The position numbers and the translations under genes were made by a program. Shown here in pieces: positions 9,506-18,827 of a stretch of 64,000 nucleotides of DNA. The notes below the pieces were generated by a model. That model did no database searches. It saw only the letters and a list, made by a program, of their open reading frames with translations, and was not told the origin of the DNA. The stretch comes from Algihabitans sp965233705 (GTDB lineage: Bacteria > Pseudomonadota > Alphaproteobacteria > Kiloniellales > DSM-21159). Location of the stretch: assembly GCA_965233705.1 (NCBI GenBank), contig CBDDTF010000004.1:620001-684000 (forward strand), written 5' to 3'. The stretch's first letter is position 1; each line of letters opens with the position of its first letter.

Positions 9506-9676
9506 CGCCGCCCCGAGGCCGCCGCGAGGCTGCCGCGAGGCTGCCGCCCCGAGGCTGCCGCGGCGGGCGCTTCTGCGGGCGGCCCCGCCGCGCACGGACG
9601 TGTGCGATGGCAAGCCGGGCTCGCCAGGGGCGCAGCGCCCCGGCGGGGCCGGTGGTATGCGGCCTGTGGCTTGTTT

Positions 9677-9693
9677 TTGCGAATAAGTCGCAA
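9677..9693 (+). promoter_or_regulatory. Fur/Irr-like box 1
   Basis: TTGCGA-ATAAG-TCGCAA has perfect 6-bp arms and a 5-nt centre. It resembles iron boxes of alphaproteobacterial TonB-receptor promoters and lies about 70 bp upstream of box 2. Confidence 0.6.
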
Positions 9694-9757
9694 TAGCATC
9701 GCTTCCCGTCCAAGGCAAGGTCGCCAGGCGAAAGGCGGCCATGCTGTCAGCAGATGT

Positions 9758-9778
9758 TGCAAATGAGAACCATTTGCA
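9758..9778 (+). promoter_or_regulatory. Fur/Irr-like box 2
   Basis: TGCAAATG-AGAAC-CATTTGCA has perfect 8-bp arms. The AATGAGAACCATT core matches the Fur-box pattern. It sits just upstream of hemP, so iron repression of the heme operon is likely. Confidence 0.72.
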
Positions 9779-9886
9779 TGTATAGCAGCCGCAGTGAAAG
9801 CGAAGAGGTCAGGCCTTGCCCAGGCCCGCGCCGCCCAGGCCCGCGCTCCCCCGGTTCGCACGCCCGGCGGCGCCGGCTGCGCGGCG

Positions 9887-10126
9887 ATGTCGGAGAGCGG
9901 AAGTCGAGCCAGTCACGCGATGGTTCAGCCGGAGGATGAGAACGAACCGCAGGGGCCGTCGCCGGCACCGCGCCGGCCGGAGCGTCCGGCCACCGGGGCG
10001 CAAGGCGTGGCGCAGATCGACAGCGCCGCCCTGTTCGGCGCGGCGCGCGAGCTGCTGATCGCGCACGAGGGGGAGTGCTATCGGCTGCGGCGGACCAGCA
10101 AGGGGAAGCTGATCTTGACCAAGTAG
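9887..10126 (+). CDS. hemP: Hemin uptake protein HemP
   Basis: 79 aa from this ATG. The conserved HemP core fills the C-terminus: IDSAALFGAARELLIAHEG, then YRLRRTSKGKLILTK. HemP is a small protein needed for heme uptake gene function in several proteobacteria, reported to act as an activator or RNA/DNA-binding partner in some. The N-terminal part is poorly conserved and Pro/Arg-rich, and no good ribosome site marks the start. GTG 9794 (110 aa) and ATG 9920 (68 aa) are alternatives. It is the first gene behind the two iron boxes and 180 bp before the TonB receptor. Confidence 0.85.
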   Translation: MSESGSRASHAMVQPEDENEPQGPSPAPRRPERPATGAQGVAQIDSAALFGAARELLIAHEGECYRLRRTSKGKLILTK

Positions 10127-10306
10127 TCGAACCGCTTTCGCGCGTAACGATAGAGCGCCCGGCCGCAGGAGATCAGGCGGCTTGGGGCGCAGACGACAGA
10201 CGGCGTCCAAGCCAGCCACCGAAGGTCCCGCCTAGGCGGGGCCGGGCAGCCCGCCAGGACGCGTGTTCCAGACCATGAACATGCGCTTTGTGAAGAGGGT
10301 TGCAGA
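10127..10306 (+). other. hemP to receptor spacer with perfect hairpin
   Basis: Holds the perfect palindrome CCCGCCTAGGCGGG at 10227-10240, which may stabilise or attenuate the transcript, and an AGAGGGTTGCAG ribosome region before the receptor ATG. No gene is seen. Confidence 0.5.
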
Positions 10307-12631
10307 ATGACCAAGACGGCTCGGGTCGGCTGGCCGGCGACGGCGGCCATCGCCTTGATGGCGGGGACGGCGACGGCCAGGATAGCGGCGGCCGGGATTT
10401 CGGCGGCGGGGATTGCGGCGGCGGGGATTGCGGCGGCCGGGATTGCGGTGGCGGGGGCGACGCCCGCGCAGGCCCAGCAAGCGCCGGCGGCGACGGCGGG
10501 GCAGGAGGGGGGCACGGCCCCGCGCGACACGCCCCCGCGCGACACGCCCCCGGGCGATACGGGGGCGACAGAGGGCGCCGCCGCCGCGCCGGTCCTCACG
10601 CTCGGGCAGCCGGATGATGGCCAGCTCTACCTCGGTCCGGTCTCGGTGACCGCCACCCGCAACGCCATCGATCCCTTCGTCTATCCGGGCATGGTCTCGG
10701 TGATCGGGCGCGAGGAGATCGACCGCCTGCAGCCCTCCAGCCCGGACGACCTCTTGAAGCTGGTGCCCAACGTCGAGTTCACCGGCGGGCCGCGGCGCAG
10801 CGGCGAGGCGCCCTCGGTGCGCGGCTTCTCCGGCGCCGACGTGGTGGTGCTGCTCGACGGCGCGCGGCAGAACTTCGGCTCCGCACACGACGGCCGCTTC
10901 TTCCTCGACCCCAGCCTGCTGCGCAGCGTCGAGGTGCTGCGCGGCCCCGCCTCCTCCCTCTACGGCAGTGGCGGCACCGGCGGCGTGCTGGAGTTCCGCA
11001 CGGTGGAGGCCGACGACTTCCTGGCGCCGGGCGAGACCTTCGGCGTGCGTGTCGGCGGCGGCCTGCAGACGGTGAACGAGGAGCGGGTCGGCACCCTCAC
11101 GGCCTACGGCAAGCCGGTCGCGGGCGTGGATCTGCTGGGCAGCGTCACCCGGCGCACCTCGGGCGAGATCGAGCTGGGCGACGGCAACAGCCTGGACAAC
11201 GTCGACGACTCCATCCTCTCGGGCCTGATCAAGGGCGGCATCGACCTCGGCGAGCACCACCGCATCGAGGCCTCCTATCAGCGCTTCTCCAACGACGCCG
11301 AGGAGCCGAACAACCCGCAGGGGCTGGGAGGCAGCGATGTCGTCGACAAGGAAATCTCCAGCGACAACTTCCGCCTGGCCTACAGCTTCGACGAGTCCGA
11401 CAACGCCTGGCTCGACCTCGACGCCGTGGCCTACTACACGGCCTTCGCCGCCGACGAGCTGCGGCTCGACGACCAGGGCGCGGGTCCGCGCGGCGAGCTG
11501 CTCAAGCGCGACGTCGACACCCTGGGCTTTCGCCTCGACAACCGCAGCCGCTTCGACCTCGGGGCCGACACGCGGCTGACCCTGACCTACGGAGCCGAGG
11601 CCTACCGCGACGAACAGGACGGGGCCGCCGGCGGCGGCGCGCGCGACGGCGTGCCCGATGCCGAGGCCCTGTTCACTGGCGCCTTCGCCCAGGCCGAGTT
11701 CAACCTGGCGCAGCCCTTCGGGCTGCCGGGCGACCTGCTGATCCTGCCGGGCGCGCGCTTCGACCGCTACGAGCTGGAGAGCGACCTGGCCAGCGACGCG
11801 ACGGTCGACAGCCGCCTCTCGCCGCGTCTCGGCGTCAGCTACCTGCCGCAGGACTGGCTGATGGTCTTCGCCAACTACGCCGAGGCCTTCCGGGCGCCGA
11901 CCTTCGACGAACTCTATCTGACCGGGACACACTTCCAGATCCCGATCGGCCCCGGCGTCGTCAACCGCTTCGTGCCCAACCCCGACCTCAAGCCGCAGAC
12001 CACGCGGACCGTGGAGTTCGGCGCCGGCGTCGACTTCGACGATGTCGCCTTCGCCAACGACAGCTTCAGCCTGAAGGCCACCCACTTCCGCATCTGGGGG
12101 GAGGACTTCATCGACCTGGCGGTCGACCAGCCCTCGCCCTTCGTGGACTGCAATCCCTTCGTGCCCGGAAGCTGCGACGGCACGACCCGGTCGAGCAACG
12201 TGCCCAACGCGCGGCTCTGGGGCACGGAGGTCGAGGCCAGTTACGAGAACGACCGGCTGCGGCTCGGCTTCGGCCTCTCGATGCTCGACGGGGAGAACGA
12301 GGACACCGGCGACAAGTTGGGCGTGCTGACGCCGACCACCTTCACCTTCGACACCGGCGTCAAGCTGCCCGAGATCGACTCCCTGATCGGCTGGCGGGCG
12401 GTGGTGGCGCGCGAGTTCGACAAGGTCAACGACCCCAGCGAGAAGCGCGATGCCTACGACGTGCACGACTTCTACTTCGCCTACCAGCCGGTCGCGGGGC
12501 CGCTGGAGGGGCTGCGCCTCGACCTCGGCGTCGACAACGCCTTCGACGAGGACTACGCGCGCGTCTTCACCGACGCGGCGGAGTCGGGGCGCAACTTCAA
12601 GGCGCAGATCAGCTACAGCCTGAACTGGTGA
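10307..12631 (+). CDS. TonB-dependent outer-membrane heme/hemoglobin receptor
   Basis: 774 aa. An N-terminal signal peptide is followed by a Pro/Thr-rich linker. A plug domain comes next (VSVTATRNAIDPFVYPGMVSV, PDDLLKLVPNVEF, PSVRGFSGADVVVLLDGARQ, VEVLRGPASSLYGSGGTGGV) and then a 22-strand barrel ending in SYSLNW. The heme-receptor signature is present: FRAP near residue 527, then ELYLTGTHF with a candidate heme-ligand His, then NPDLKPQ (the FRAP/NPNL pair). The signal-peptide core is built from a 15-bp repeat giving GI(A/S)AA units, which is unusual. It sits behind hemP and iron boxes and ahead of hmuTUV, so heme is the probable ligand. Confidence 0.92.
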   Translation: MTKTARVGWPATAAIALMAGTATARIAAAGISAAGIAAAGIAAAGIAVAGATPAQAQQAPAATAGQEGGTAPRDTPPRDTPPGDTGATEGAAAAPVLTLGQPDDGQLYLGPVSVTATRNAIDPFVYPGMVSVIGREEIDRLQPSSPDDLLKLVPNVEFTGGPRRSGEAPSVRGFSGADVVVLLDGARQNFGSAHDGRFFLDPSLLRSVEVLRGPASSLYGSGGTGGVLEFRTVEADDFLAPGETFGVRVGGGLQTVNEERVGTLTAYGKPVAGVDLLGSVTRRTSGEIELGDGNSLDNVDDSILSGLIKGGIDLGEHHRIEASYQRFSNDAEEPNNPQGLGGSDVVDKEISSDNFRLAYSFDESDNAWLDLDAVAYYTAFAADELRLDDQGAGPRGELLKRDVDTLGFRLDNRSRFDLGADTRLTLTYGAEAYRDEQDGAAGGGARDGVPDAEALFTGAFAQAEFNLAQPFGLPGDLLILPGARFDRYELESDLASDATVDSRLSPRLGVSYLPQDWLMVFANYAEAFRAPTFDELYLTGTHFQIPIGPGVVNRFVPNPDLKPQTTRTVEFGAGVDFDDVAFANDSFSLKATHFRIWGEDFIDLAVDQPSPFVDCNPFVPGSCDGTTRSSNVPNARLWGTEVEASYENDRLRLGFGLSMLDGENEDTGDKLGVLTPTTFTFDTGVKLPEIDSLIGWRAVVAREFDKVNDPSEKRDAYDVHDFYFAYQPVAGPLEGLRLDLGVDNAFDEDYARVFTDAAESGRNFKAQISYSLNW

Positions 12632-12642
12632 GGTTCGCGACC

Positions 12643-13539
12643 ATGCGATCTCTGCTCTTCCCCCTCCTGCTTCTGGCGCTTGCGGTGTCGCAGGCCGCCG
12701 CCGGCGCCGGCGAGCCGCCGCGCCGCGTGGTCTCGGTCGGCGGCGACTTGACCGAGATCGTCTACGCCTTGGGCGCGCAAGACCGCCTGGTGGCGGTCGA
12801 CAGCACCAGCAGCTATCCGCCGGCGGCCGAGGCGCTGCCCGATGTCGGTTATCTGCGCCAGCTCGCGGCCGAGCCGATCCTGGCGCTCGACCCCGACCTG
12901 CTGCTGCTGGCCGAGGAGGCCGGCCCGCCGGCGGTGATCGCGCAGCTCCGCGAGGCCGGCGTGGCGATGCTGCGGGTGCCGGACAGCGAAAGCCCGGCGG
13001 GCGTCGGCGACAAGGTGCGGCGGGTCGCGGCGGCCCTGGGCCTGGAGGCCGAGGGGCGGGCGCTGGCCGCGCGCATCGCCGCCACGCAGCGCGAGGTCGC
13101 GGCCCGGCTGGCGCCCATCGAAGCGCGGCCGCGCGTCCTCTTCGTCCTGTCGGTCGGCCGGGGGGCGCCGCTGGCGGCCGGGCAGGGGACCGCGGCGGAC
13201 AGCGTCATCGCGCTGGCCGGCGGCCGCAACGCCTTGCAGGGGGTCGAGGGCTACAAGCCGCTGTCGCCCGAGGCGGCGGTCGGTGCGCGGCCCGAGGTGA
13301 TCCTGGTGACCGAGGCGACGCTGCAGCGCCTGGGCGGGCGCGACGCGCTGCTCGCCCGACCGGAACTGGCAGCCAGTCCGGCCGCCGCGGCCGGTCGGCT
13401 GGTCGCCATGGACGCCCTGCTGCTACTGGGCTTCGGCCCGCGCACGCCCCAGGCGGTGGCCGAGCTGGCCGCGGCGCTGCACCCGCAGCTCCAGGCCGCC
13501 CGCCCGGCGCCGGCGCCGGCGCAGCGGCGCGCGGACTAG
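12643..13539 (+). CDS. hmuT: Heme ABC transporter periplasmic substrate-binding protein
   Basis: 298 aa. A signal peptide (MRSLLFPLLLLALAVSQAAA) is followed by the HmuT/FhuD-type fold: RVVSVGGDLTEIVYALGAQDRLVAVD, YPPAAEALPDVGYLRQLAAEPILALDPDLLL, and VLFVLSVGRGAPLAAGQGTAAD in the second lobe. The Tyr in DVGYLR is the usual heme-ligand position. Start ATG 12643 is preferred over GTG 12628, which overlaps the receptor stop, because the signal peptide begins at 12643. It delivers periplasmic heme to HmuUV. Confidence 0.9.
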   Translation: MRSLLFPLLLLALAVSQAAAGAGEPPRRVVSVGGDLTEIVYALGAQDRLVAVDSTSSYPPAAEALPDVGYLRQLAAEPILALDPDLLLLAEEAGPPAVIAQLREAGVAMLRVPDSESPAGVGDKVRRVAAALGLEAEGRALAARIAATQREVAARLAPIEARPRVLFVLSVGRGAPLAAGQGTAADSVIALAGGRNALQGVEGYKPLSPEAAVGARPEVILVTEATLQRLGGRDALLARPELAASPAAAAGRLVAMDALLLLGFGPRTPQAVAELAAALHPQLQAARPAPAPAQRRAD

Positions 13540-13545
13540 GCCGCC

Positions 13546-14682
13546 ATGTCACTCGGTGAGATCGCGGTGGCCGAGCGGGCGTCGACGCGCGGCGAGGGCT
13601 GTGCCCTCCTCGCCCGGCGGGCGGCGCGCGGCCGGCTCGCCCTGCTCGGGCTGGCCGGCCTGCTGCTGGCCTGCTTTCTTCTGTCGGTCGGCCTGGGCGC
13701 GGTCGCCATCGGGCCGCCGCAGGTGCTCTCGATCCTGGCCGAGCGGCTGGGGCTGGCGCGGCTGGGCGTGGCGCTGCCGGTCGCGCATGAGCCGGTGCAG
13801 GCCAGCGTGCTGCTGGCCATCCGGCTGCCGCGCGCGCTGCTGGCGCTGGTGGTGGGCGGCGGCCTGGCGGTCGCCGGCGCCGCCATGCAGGGGCTGTTTC
13901 GCAACCCGCTGGCCGACCCCGGCCTGATCGGCGTGTCGACCGGCGCCGGCCTGGCGGCGGCGCTGGTGATCGTGCTCGGCGGCCTGCTGCCGGCCGGTCT
14001 GCTCGCCGGGCTTGCCGGCGACGCCCTGCTGCCGCTCGCCGCCTTTCTCGGCGGCCTAGCCACCACGGCGCTGGTCTACCGCATCGCCAGCCGCGAGGGC
14101 CGCACCGAGGTGGCGACCATGCTGCTGGCCGGCGTGGCGCTCAACGCCGTGGCCGGCGCGGCCATCGGGGTTCTGGTCTTCCTCAGCGACGACCAGGCGC
14201 TGCGCGACCTGAACTTCTGGCTGCTCGGCAGCCTGGGTGGCGTGACCTGGGAGCGGCTGCTGCCGGCGCTGCCGCTGATCGCCGGCCCGGCGCTGGCCCT
14301 GCTGGCCCTGGCGCGGCCGCTCAACGCCCTGCTGTTCGGCGAGACCGAGGCGCTGCATCTCGGCTTCGAGGTGGAGCGGGTCAAGCGGCTGGTGGTGGTG
14401 CTGGGCGCGCTGACGGTCGGCGCGGCGGTGGCGCTGACCGGCGTGATCGGCTTCGTCGGGCTGGTGGTGCCGCATCTGATTCGGCTCAGTCTGGGGCCGG
14501 ACCACCGCCTGCTGCTGCCCGCCTGCCTGCTGCTCGGCGGGGCGCTGCTGCTGCTGGCCGACCTGCTGGCGCGCACCCTGGTGCTGCCGGCCGAACTGCC
14601 GATCGGCATCCTGACCGCCTGCGTCGGCGGCCCCTTCTTCCTCTGGCTGCTGCAGCGCCGGCGCGGCCTGGGCCTGTGGTAG
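13546..14682 (+). CDS. hmuU: Heme ABC transporter permease (FecCD family)
   Basis: 378 aa with about ten membrane segments. FecCD landmarks: IRLPRALLALVVGGGLAVAGAAMQGLFRNPLADPGLIGV, LSDDQALRDLNFWLLGSLGG, and GVIGFVGLVVPHLIRLSLG (contact with the ATPase). It begins 6 bp after hmuT. The last 7 bp overlap an alternative GTG start of hmuV. It forms the heme channel with HmuV. Confidence 0.93.
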   Translation: MSLGEIAVAERASTRGEGCALLARRAARGRLALLGLAGLLLACFLLSVGLGAVAIGPPQVLSILAERLGLARLGVALPVAHEPVQASVLLAIRLPRALLALVVGGGLAVAGAAMQGLFRNPLADPGLIGVSTGAGLAAALVIVLGGLLPAGLLAGLAGDALLPLAAFLGGLATTALVYRIASREGRTEVATMLLAGVALNAVAGAAIGVLVFLSDDQALRDLNFWLLGSLGGVTWERLLPALPLIAGPALALLALARPLNALLFGETEALHLGFEVERVKRLVVVLGALTVGAAVALTGVIGFVGLVVPHLIRLSLGPDHRLLLPACLLLGGALLLLADLLARTLVLPAELPIGILTACVGGPFFLWLLQRRRGLGLW

Positions 14683-14708
14683 CGGGACACGCGCGGGAGT
14701 CGGTGCGC

Positions 14709-15599
14709 ATGACCACATCTTCCCCAACGTCGTCTTCCCCGGCCTTGTCTTCCCCAACGTCGTCTTCCCCGGCCTCGTCCTCCCCGGCCTCGTCCTCCCC
14801 GGCCGTGCTGGCGGCGGAGGCCCTGGGCTTCGCGCGCGGGCGCCGGCCGGTGCTCGACGGGATCGACCTGACGCTGCGCGGCGGCGAGCTGCTGGCCCTG
14901 ATCGGGCCGAACGGGGCCGGCAAGTCGACGCTGCTGCACCTGCTCTCGGGCGCTCTGAGACCGGCGGCCGGCGTGGTGCGCCTGGCCGGCCGGCCGCTGG
15001 AGGCCTGGCCGCGCGCGGCCCTGGCGCGGTGCCGTGCCGTGTTGCCGCAGTCGAGCGAGCTGTCCTTCCCGTTCCGCGCCCTGGAGGTGGTGCTGATGGG
15101 GCGCAGCGCCCATGCCGGCCTGAGCGGCCCGGCGCGTGACCGCGAGATCGCCGCCGCGGCGCTGGCGGCGGTGGATGCCGGGGCGCTGGCGGAACGGCTC
15201 TATGCGACCCTGTCCGGCGGCGAGCGCCAGCGGGTGCAGCTCGCCCGCGTGCTGGCGCAGATCTGGCCGGAGGCGCCGCCCCCGGATGCGGAGCCCGGCG
15301 GGCGCCTGCTGCTGTTGGACGAGCCGACCAACAACCTCGACCTGGCGCACCAGCATCAGCTCCTGCGCTTCGCGCGCGGGCTGGCCGACCAGGGGCTGGG
15401 CGTACTGGCCGTGCTGCACGACCCCAACCTGGCGGCCCTCTATGCCGACCGCCTGGCGGTGCTGCGCGCCGGCCGGCTGGAGGCGCTGGGGCCGGTCGAG
15501 GTCGTGCTGACCGCGGCGACCGTGTCGCGCGTCTTCGGCCTGCCGGTCGCGATCCAGCGCCATCCCACCCGCGGCGCGCCCCAGGTGGTGCCGCTGTAG
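14709..15599 (+). CDS. hmuV: Heme ABC transporter ATP-binding protein
   Basis: 296 aa. Walker A GPNGAGKST, Q-loop VLPQSSEL, signature LSGGERQRVQLARVL, Walker B LLLLDEPTNNLD and the H-loop His in VLHDPN are all intact. The N-terminus is unusual: about 30 residues of Ser-Ser-Pro-Ala/Thr-Ser units coded by a 15-bp repeat precede the ATPase domain (VLAAEALGFARGRRPVLDGI). Start ATG 14709 is chosen; GTG 14676, overlapping hmuU, is possible. It energises heme import. Confidence 0.92.
   Translation: MTTSSPTSSSPALSSPTSSSPASSSPASSSPAVLAAEALGFARGRRPVLDGIDLTLRGGELLALIGPNGAGKSTLLHLLSGALRPAAGVVRLAGRPLEAWPRAALARCRAVLPQSSELSFPFRALEVVLMGRSAHAGLSGPARDREIAAAALAAVDAGALAERLYATLSGGERQRVQLARVLAQIWPEAPPPDAEPGGRLLLLDEPTNNLDLAHQHQLLRFARGLADQGLGVLAVLHDPNLAALYADRLAVLRAGRLEALGPVEVVLTAATVSRVFGLPVAIQRHPTRGAPQVVPL
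14712..14802 (+). repeat. 15-bp tandem repeat coding the Ser/Pro-rich hmuV N-terminus
   Basis: About six units of a TCGTCTTCCCCGGCC-like 15-mer, alternating CCAACG and CCGGCC versions, read as five-residue SSPxS blocks. Confidence 0.85.
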
Positions 15600-15641
15600 T
15601 CCCGAAACCATCTCTCAAAGACCAGGTAAGGAGTGACGATC

Positions 15642-15968
15642 ATGTTCATCGCCATGAACCGCTTTCGCGTGCTCAAGGGCAAGGAGGCGGAGTTCGAGGA
15701 GGTCTGGCGCAGCCGCGACAGCCGCCTGAAGGGCCTGCCGGGCTTCGTCGAGTTCCATCTGCTCAAGGGGCCGGAGCAGGAGGACCATGTGCTCTACGCC
15801 AGCCACACCATCTGGCGCAGCCGCGCCGACTTCGAGGCCTGGACCAAGTCCGAAGCCTTCCGTCAGGCCCACAAGGACGGCGGCAAGTCGAAGCACCTCT
15901 ACCTCGGCGGCCCGCAGTTCGAGGGCTTCGAGGTGGTACTGGAGTTGAGCGAGGCGACCCGCGTCTGA
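15642..15968 (+). CDS. Antibiotic-biosynthesis-monooxygenase fold protein, probable heme-degrading monooxygenase
   Basis: 108 aa, ABM dimeric alpha-beta barrel as in IsdG/HmoA/HmoB. The Asn-Trp-His set typical of IsdG-like enzymes can be placed at N6 (AMNRFRVLKGKEAEFE), the Trp residues in TIWRSRADFEAW, and the His in FRQAHKDG. It would open the heme ring and free iron after import. ATG 15642 lies 8 nt behind TAAGGAG, better than GTG 15633. It is the last gene of the heme operon, 42 bp after hmuV. Confidence 0.8.
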   Translation: MFIAMNRFRVLKGKEAEFEEVWRSRDSRLKGLPGFVEFHLLKGPEQEDHVLYASHTIWRSRADFEAWTKSEAFRQAHKDGGKSKHLYLGGPQFEGFEVVLELSEATRV

Positions 15969-15979
15969 GCAGACCGGTC

Positions 15980-16284
15980 GCGAGACATCGCTCTCCCTTT
16001 GATTTGTTAGAGCAGCTTCAGCCGGCCTGAAGGGAGCGCGTCGCGAGTCCTTCAGGTCGGCATCTGCTCTACACCAAAGGGTTAGAGTGATTTTTCGCGA
16101 CCGGCGGACGCGCTGACGCGCGTCTGAACGGTCGCAAATCACTCTAGAGCGATGCCCGACCTGATCGAATCGCATTTGCGATTCGCCAGGTCGGACAGCA
16201 TCACTCTAACACTATGGTTTAGGGCGGCTTTGGGCCGATCGGCGGACCCACGTCGTGGTTCCACTCGATCGGAAACCGCCCTAG
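15980..16284. repeat. Mosaic of four palindromic intergenic elements plus a truncated one
   Basis: It carries the end of one element (CGCGAGACATCGCTCT), a CCCTTTGATTTGT linker, then hairpins at 16009-16070, 16084-16145, 16146-16207 and 16220-16284. Most are 62 bp, begin AGAG and end CTCT. The 16071-16083 linker is ACACCAAAGGGTT. The right-hand end CTAG holds the TAG stop (complement) of the thioesterase gene. Similar modules occur at 32472, 34653, 45617, 54131 and 54774. Confidence 0.88.
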
Positions 16285-16886
16285 CGCCGGGCCGCCACGC
16301 CTGACGGCCCTGCCGGGCCGTTCGGCGTTTCTTCCGCCGCCGCGGGCGCCGCACCGGCCGTGGCGCCGGCCGCCGCGCAGGCCGCGCGGTAGGCCTCGAT
16401 CCGCGCGCGCAGGGCGGCGGGAATCGGAATCGCGCGCATCTCCCGCGTGGCCGCGGTGACGCAGGTGAGCTTGCTGGTAAAGCAGAGCCGGCCGTCGTCG
16501 CGTCGCCCCTCGACCTGAAAGGTGATCGACGCGCGCCCGACCCGCGCGATCAGGACGGTCATCGCCAGGGTCTCGCGCGGACGCAGCGGCGCCGCGATGT
16601 CCAGCTCCAGCCGCACGAAGGGCGTGCCGAAGCCACGCGCCACGTTGATCTCGTACCAGTCGTGGTTGGCCCAGAGGTCGAACCAGTCCTCCACCGCCTC
16701 CAGCGCCCAGAGCGGAAAGCGGCCGGTGTAGGCGATGCGCGCGGCGTCGCTCTCGCCGAAGCGGACGCGATGGCGGCGCACCAGCGGTGCCTGCGCAGAC
16801 GAGGACTGCTCAGACGAGGACTGCTCAGACGAGGACTGCTCAGACGGGCCGGGCTTAGAAGGGGCGGGGCGGGGGCTGTCGGGCAT
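16281..16886 (-). CDS. Acyl-CoA thioesterase, 4HBT hot-dog family
   Basis: 201 aa. The hot-dog domain starts near residue 40 (VRRHRVRFGESDAARIAYTGRFPLWALEAVEDW), where the ESD segment corresponds to the catalytic acid region. RASITFQVEGRRDDGRLCFTSKLTCV follows in the central sheet, with an Ala-rich tail. It would hydrolyse an aromatic or stalled acyl-CoA, such as benzoyl-CoA, to recycle CoA. Start ATG 16886 is used, with GGAGG about 10 nt upstream. A three-copy 15-bp repeat gives SEQSS units near the N-terminus. It is divergent from boxC across a BoxR-type site. Its TAG stop is provided by the palindromic element. Confidence 0.82.
   Translation of the reverse strand: MPDSPRPAPSKPGPSEQSSSEQSSSEQSSSAQAPLVRRHRVRFGESDAARIAYTGRFPLWALEAVEDWFDLWANHDWYEINVARGFGTPFVRLELDIAAPLRPRETLAMTVLIARVGRASITFQVEGRRDDGRLCFTSKLTCVTAATREMRAIPIPAALRARIEAYRAACAAAGATAGAAPAAAEETPNGPAGPSGVAARR
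16796..16840 (-). repeat. Three perfect copies of a 15-bp unit in the thioesterase gene
   Basis: CAGACGAGGACTGCT is repeated at 16796, 16811 and 16826, with a partial fourth copy. It codes SEQSS blocks. Confidence 0.9.
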
Positions 16887-16944
16887 GGCGGGGCGACCTC
16901 CTCTGTTCCCGGCAACCGGGGCGTCCGGCTGCGCTGCGAGAAAA

Positions 16945-16988
16945 TGCATTATCGTTCTTGCTCGACAAGATAAAGTGCAATAAATTGC
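16945..16988. promoter_or_regulatory. Putative BoxR operator region between thioesterase and boxC
   Basis: TGCATTATC at 16945 and GATAAAGTGCA at 16969 form an imperfect inverted pair. GCAATAAATTGC at 16977-16988 recurs exactly at 21751-21762. BoxR/BzdR proteins are known to use TGCA half-sites. The rest of 16887-17178 shows no gene. Confidence 0.6.
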
Positions 16989-17178
16989 CTTTCACGCGTC
17001 TGGCAGACAACAGACCCGAGAGCGGACTGTGACGGTCGCGGCCCGGTGCGGCGGTCCGGCGGTCCCAGGCGACCTGCTCTAAGAAATCGGATCTAGAGCG
17101 GATTCATGCGGCCGGCCGCGCGCGATGGGAGCCGGGGCGGTCGCGGTCCGGTCTAGCGGAAAGGGGGCGGACGACCCG

Positions 17179-18827
17179 ATGCAGCATGTGACCTTCGATA
17201 CCCATCCGGACAGCTACCGCCACTGGCGGCTCGACCTCGACGGGCCGGTGGCGACGCTGACCCTCGATGTCGACGAGGACGCCGGCCTGGCGCCGGGCTA
17301 CAAGCTGAAACTCAATTCCTATGACCTGGGAGTCGACATCGAGCTGCACGATGCGCTGCAGCGCCTGCGCTTCGAGCATCCCGAGGTGCGTTCGGTCGTG
17401 CTCACCGGCGGCAAGGAGCGGATCTTCTGCTCCGGCGCCAACATCTACATGCTCGGCACCTCCAGCCACGCCTGGAAGGTGAACTTCTGCAAGTTCACCA
17501 ACGAGACGCGCAACGGCATCGAGGACTCCTCGCGCCACTCCGGCCTGAAGTTCCTCGCCGCGGTCAACGGCGTCTGCGCCGGCGGTGGCTACGAGCTGGC
17601 GCTGGCCTGCGACGAGATCGTGCTGGTCGACGACCGCTCCAGCGTGGTCAGCCTGCCGGAGGTGCCGCTGCTGGGCGTGCTGCCGGGCACCGGCGGCCTG
17701 ACGCGGCTGGTCGACAAGCGCCGGGTGCGCCGCGATCTGGCCGACCTCTTCTGCACCAACGCCGACGGGGTCAAGGGCCAGCGCGCGGTCGACTGGGGGC
17801 TGGTGGACGCCGCCGTGCCGCCGGCGCGCATGGCGGCCCACGTGCGCGAACGCGCGCTTGCGCTGGCCGCCCAGAGCGACCGGCCCGAGGGCGAGGCGGG
17901 CGTCACGCTCACGCCGCTGAATCGCAGGATCGACGAAAGCGGCTACCACTACGACTGGGTCGAGGTCGCGCTCGACGCCGCCCAGCGCGTCGCCCGGATC
18001 ACGATCCGCGTTCCCGACGAGCCGCAGCCCGAGACCCTGGCCGAAATCAAGGCGGCCGGGGCCGCCTGGTGGCCGCTGGCCATGGCGCGCGAGCTGGACG
18101 ACGCGCTGCTGCTGCTGCGGCACAACCAGCCGGAGCTGGGCACGCTGGTGTTCGCCAGCCGGGGCGACGTCGAGGCGGCGCTGCGGATCGACCGCAGCCT
18201 GGCGACCCTGGCCGACGACTGGTTCGTGCGCGAGACGGTCAACCTGCTCCGCCGCACCCTGGCGCGGGTGGACGTCTCCTCGCGCAGCCTCTTCGCCCTG
18301 ATCGACGAGGGGTCCTGCTTCGCCGGCACCCTCTTCGAGCTCGCGCTGGCGGCCGACCGCTCGTACATGCTGGACCTGCCGAGCGACCTGGGCCCGCCGC
18401 CGGCGGTGGCGCTCTCGCCGATGAACTTCGGTCCCCTGGCCATGGTCAACGGCCTGACCCGCCTGGCGACCCGTTTCCACGAGGACGAGGCCCGGCTGTC
18501 CGCGCTGAAGCAGCAGCTCGGCCTGCGGCTTGAGCCGGCGCGGGCGCTGGAGCTGGGGCTGATCACCCTCGCCCCCGACGAGCTGGATTGGGAGGACGAG
18601 GTGCGCCTGGCGCTGGAGGAGCGCGCCGGCCTCTCGCCCGACGCGCTGACCGGCATGGAGGCCAGCCTGCGCTTCCCCGGCCGCGAAACCCAGGACACCC
18701 GCATCTTCGGCCGCCTGTCGGCCTGGCAGAACTGGATCTTCAACCGCCCCAACGCCGTCGGCGAGTCCGGTGCGCTCAAGATCTTCGGCAGCGGCCGCAA
18801 GGCGAAGTTCAACTGGGAGAGAGTCTG

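Larger units (their letters stand above)
9506..9886. other. Promoter region of heme operon with GC-rich repeats and two iron-box palindromes
   Basis: The first part (9506-9600) is a low-complexity run of CGAGGCTGCCG-like repeats and a GC-rich hairpin that may terminate the DUF983 transcript. The second part is AT-richer and carries the two palindromes listed separately. Confidence 0.55.

Noticed and set aside
10232..12466. Long minus-strand open frame (744 codons) opposite the TonB receptor
   Set aside because: Its translation is His/Val/Gln/Arg-rich with no domain, typical of antisense frames in very GC-rich genes; the plus strand encodes a clear receptor.
15980..16284. Possible CRISPR array from the series of ~62-bp repeats
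   Set aside because: Units are different palindromes, not identical direct repeats with unique spacers, and no cas genes are present.
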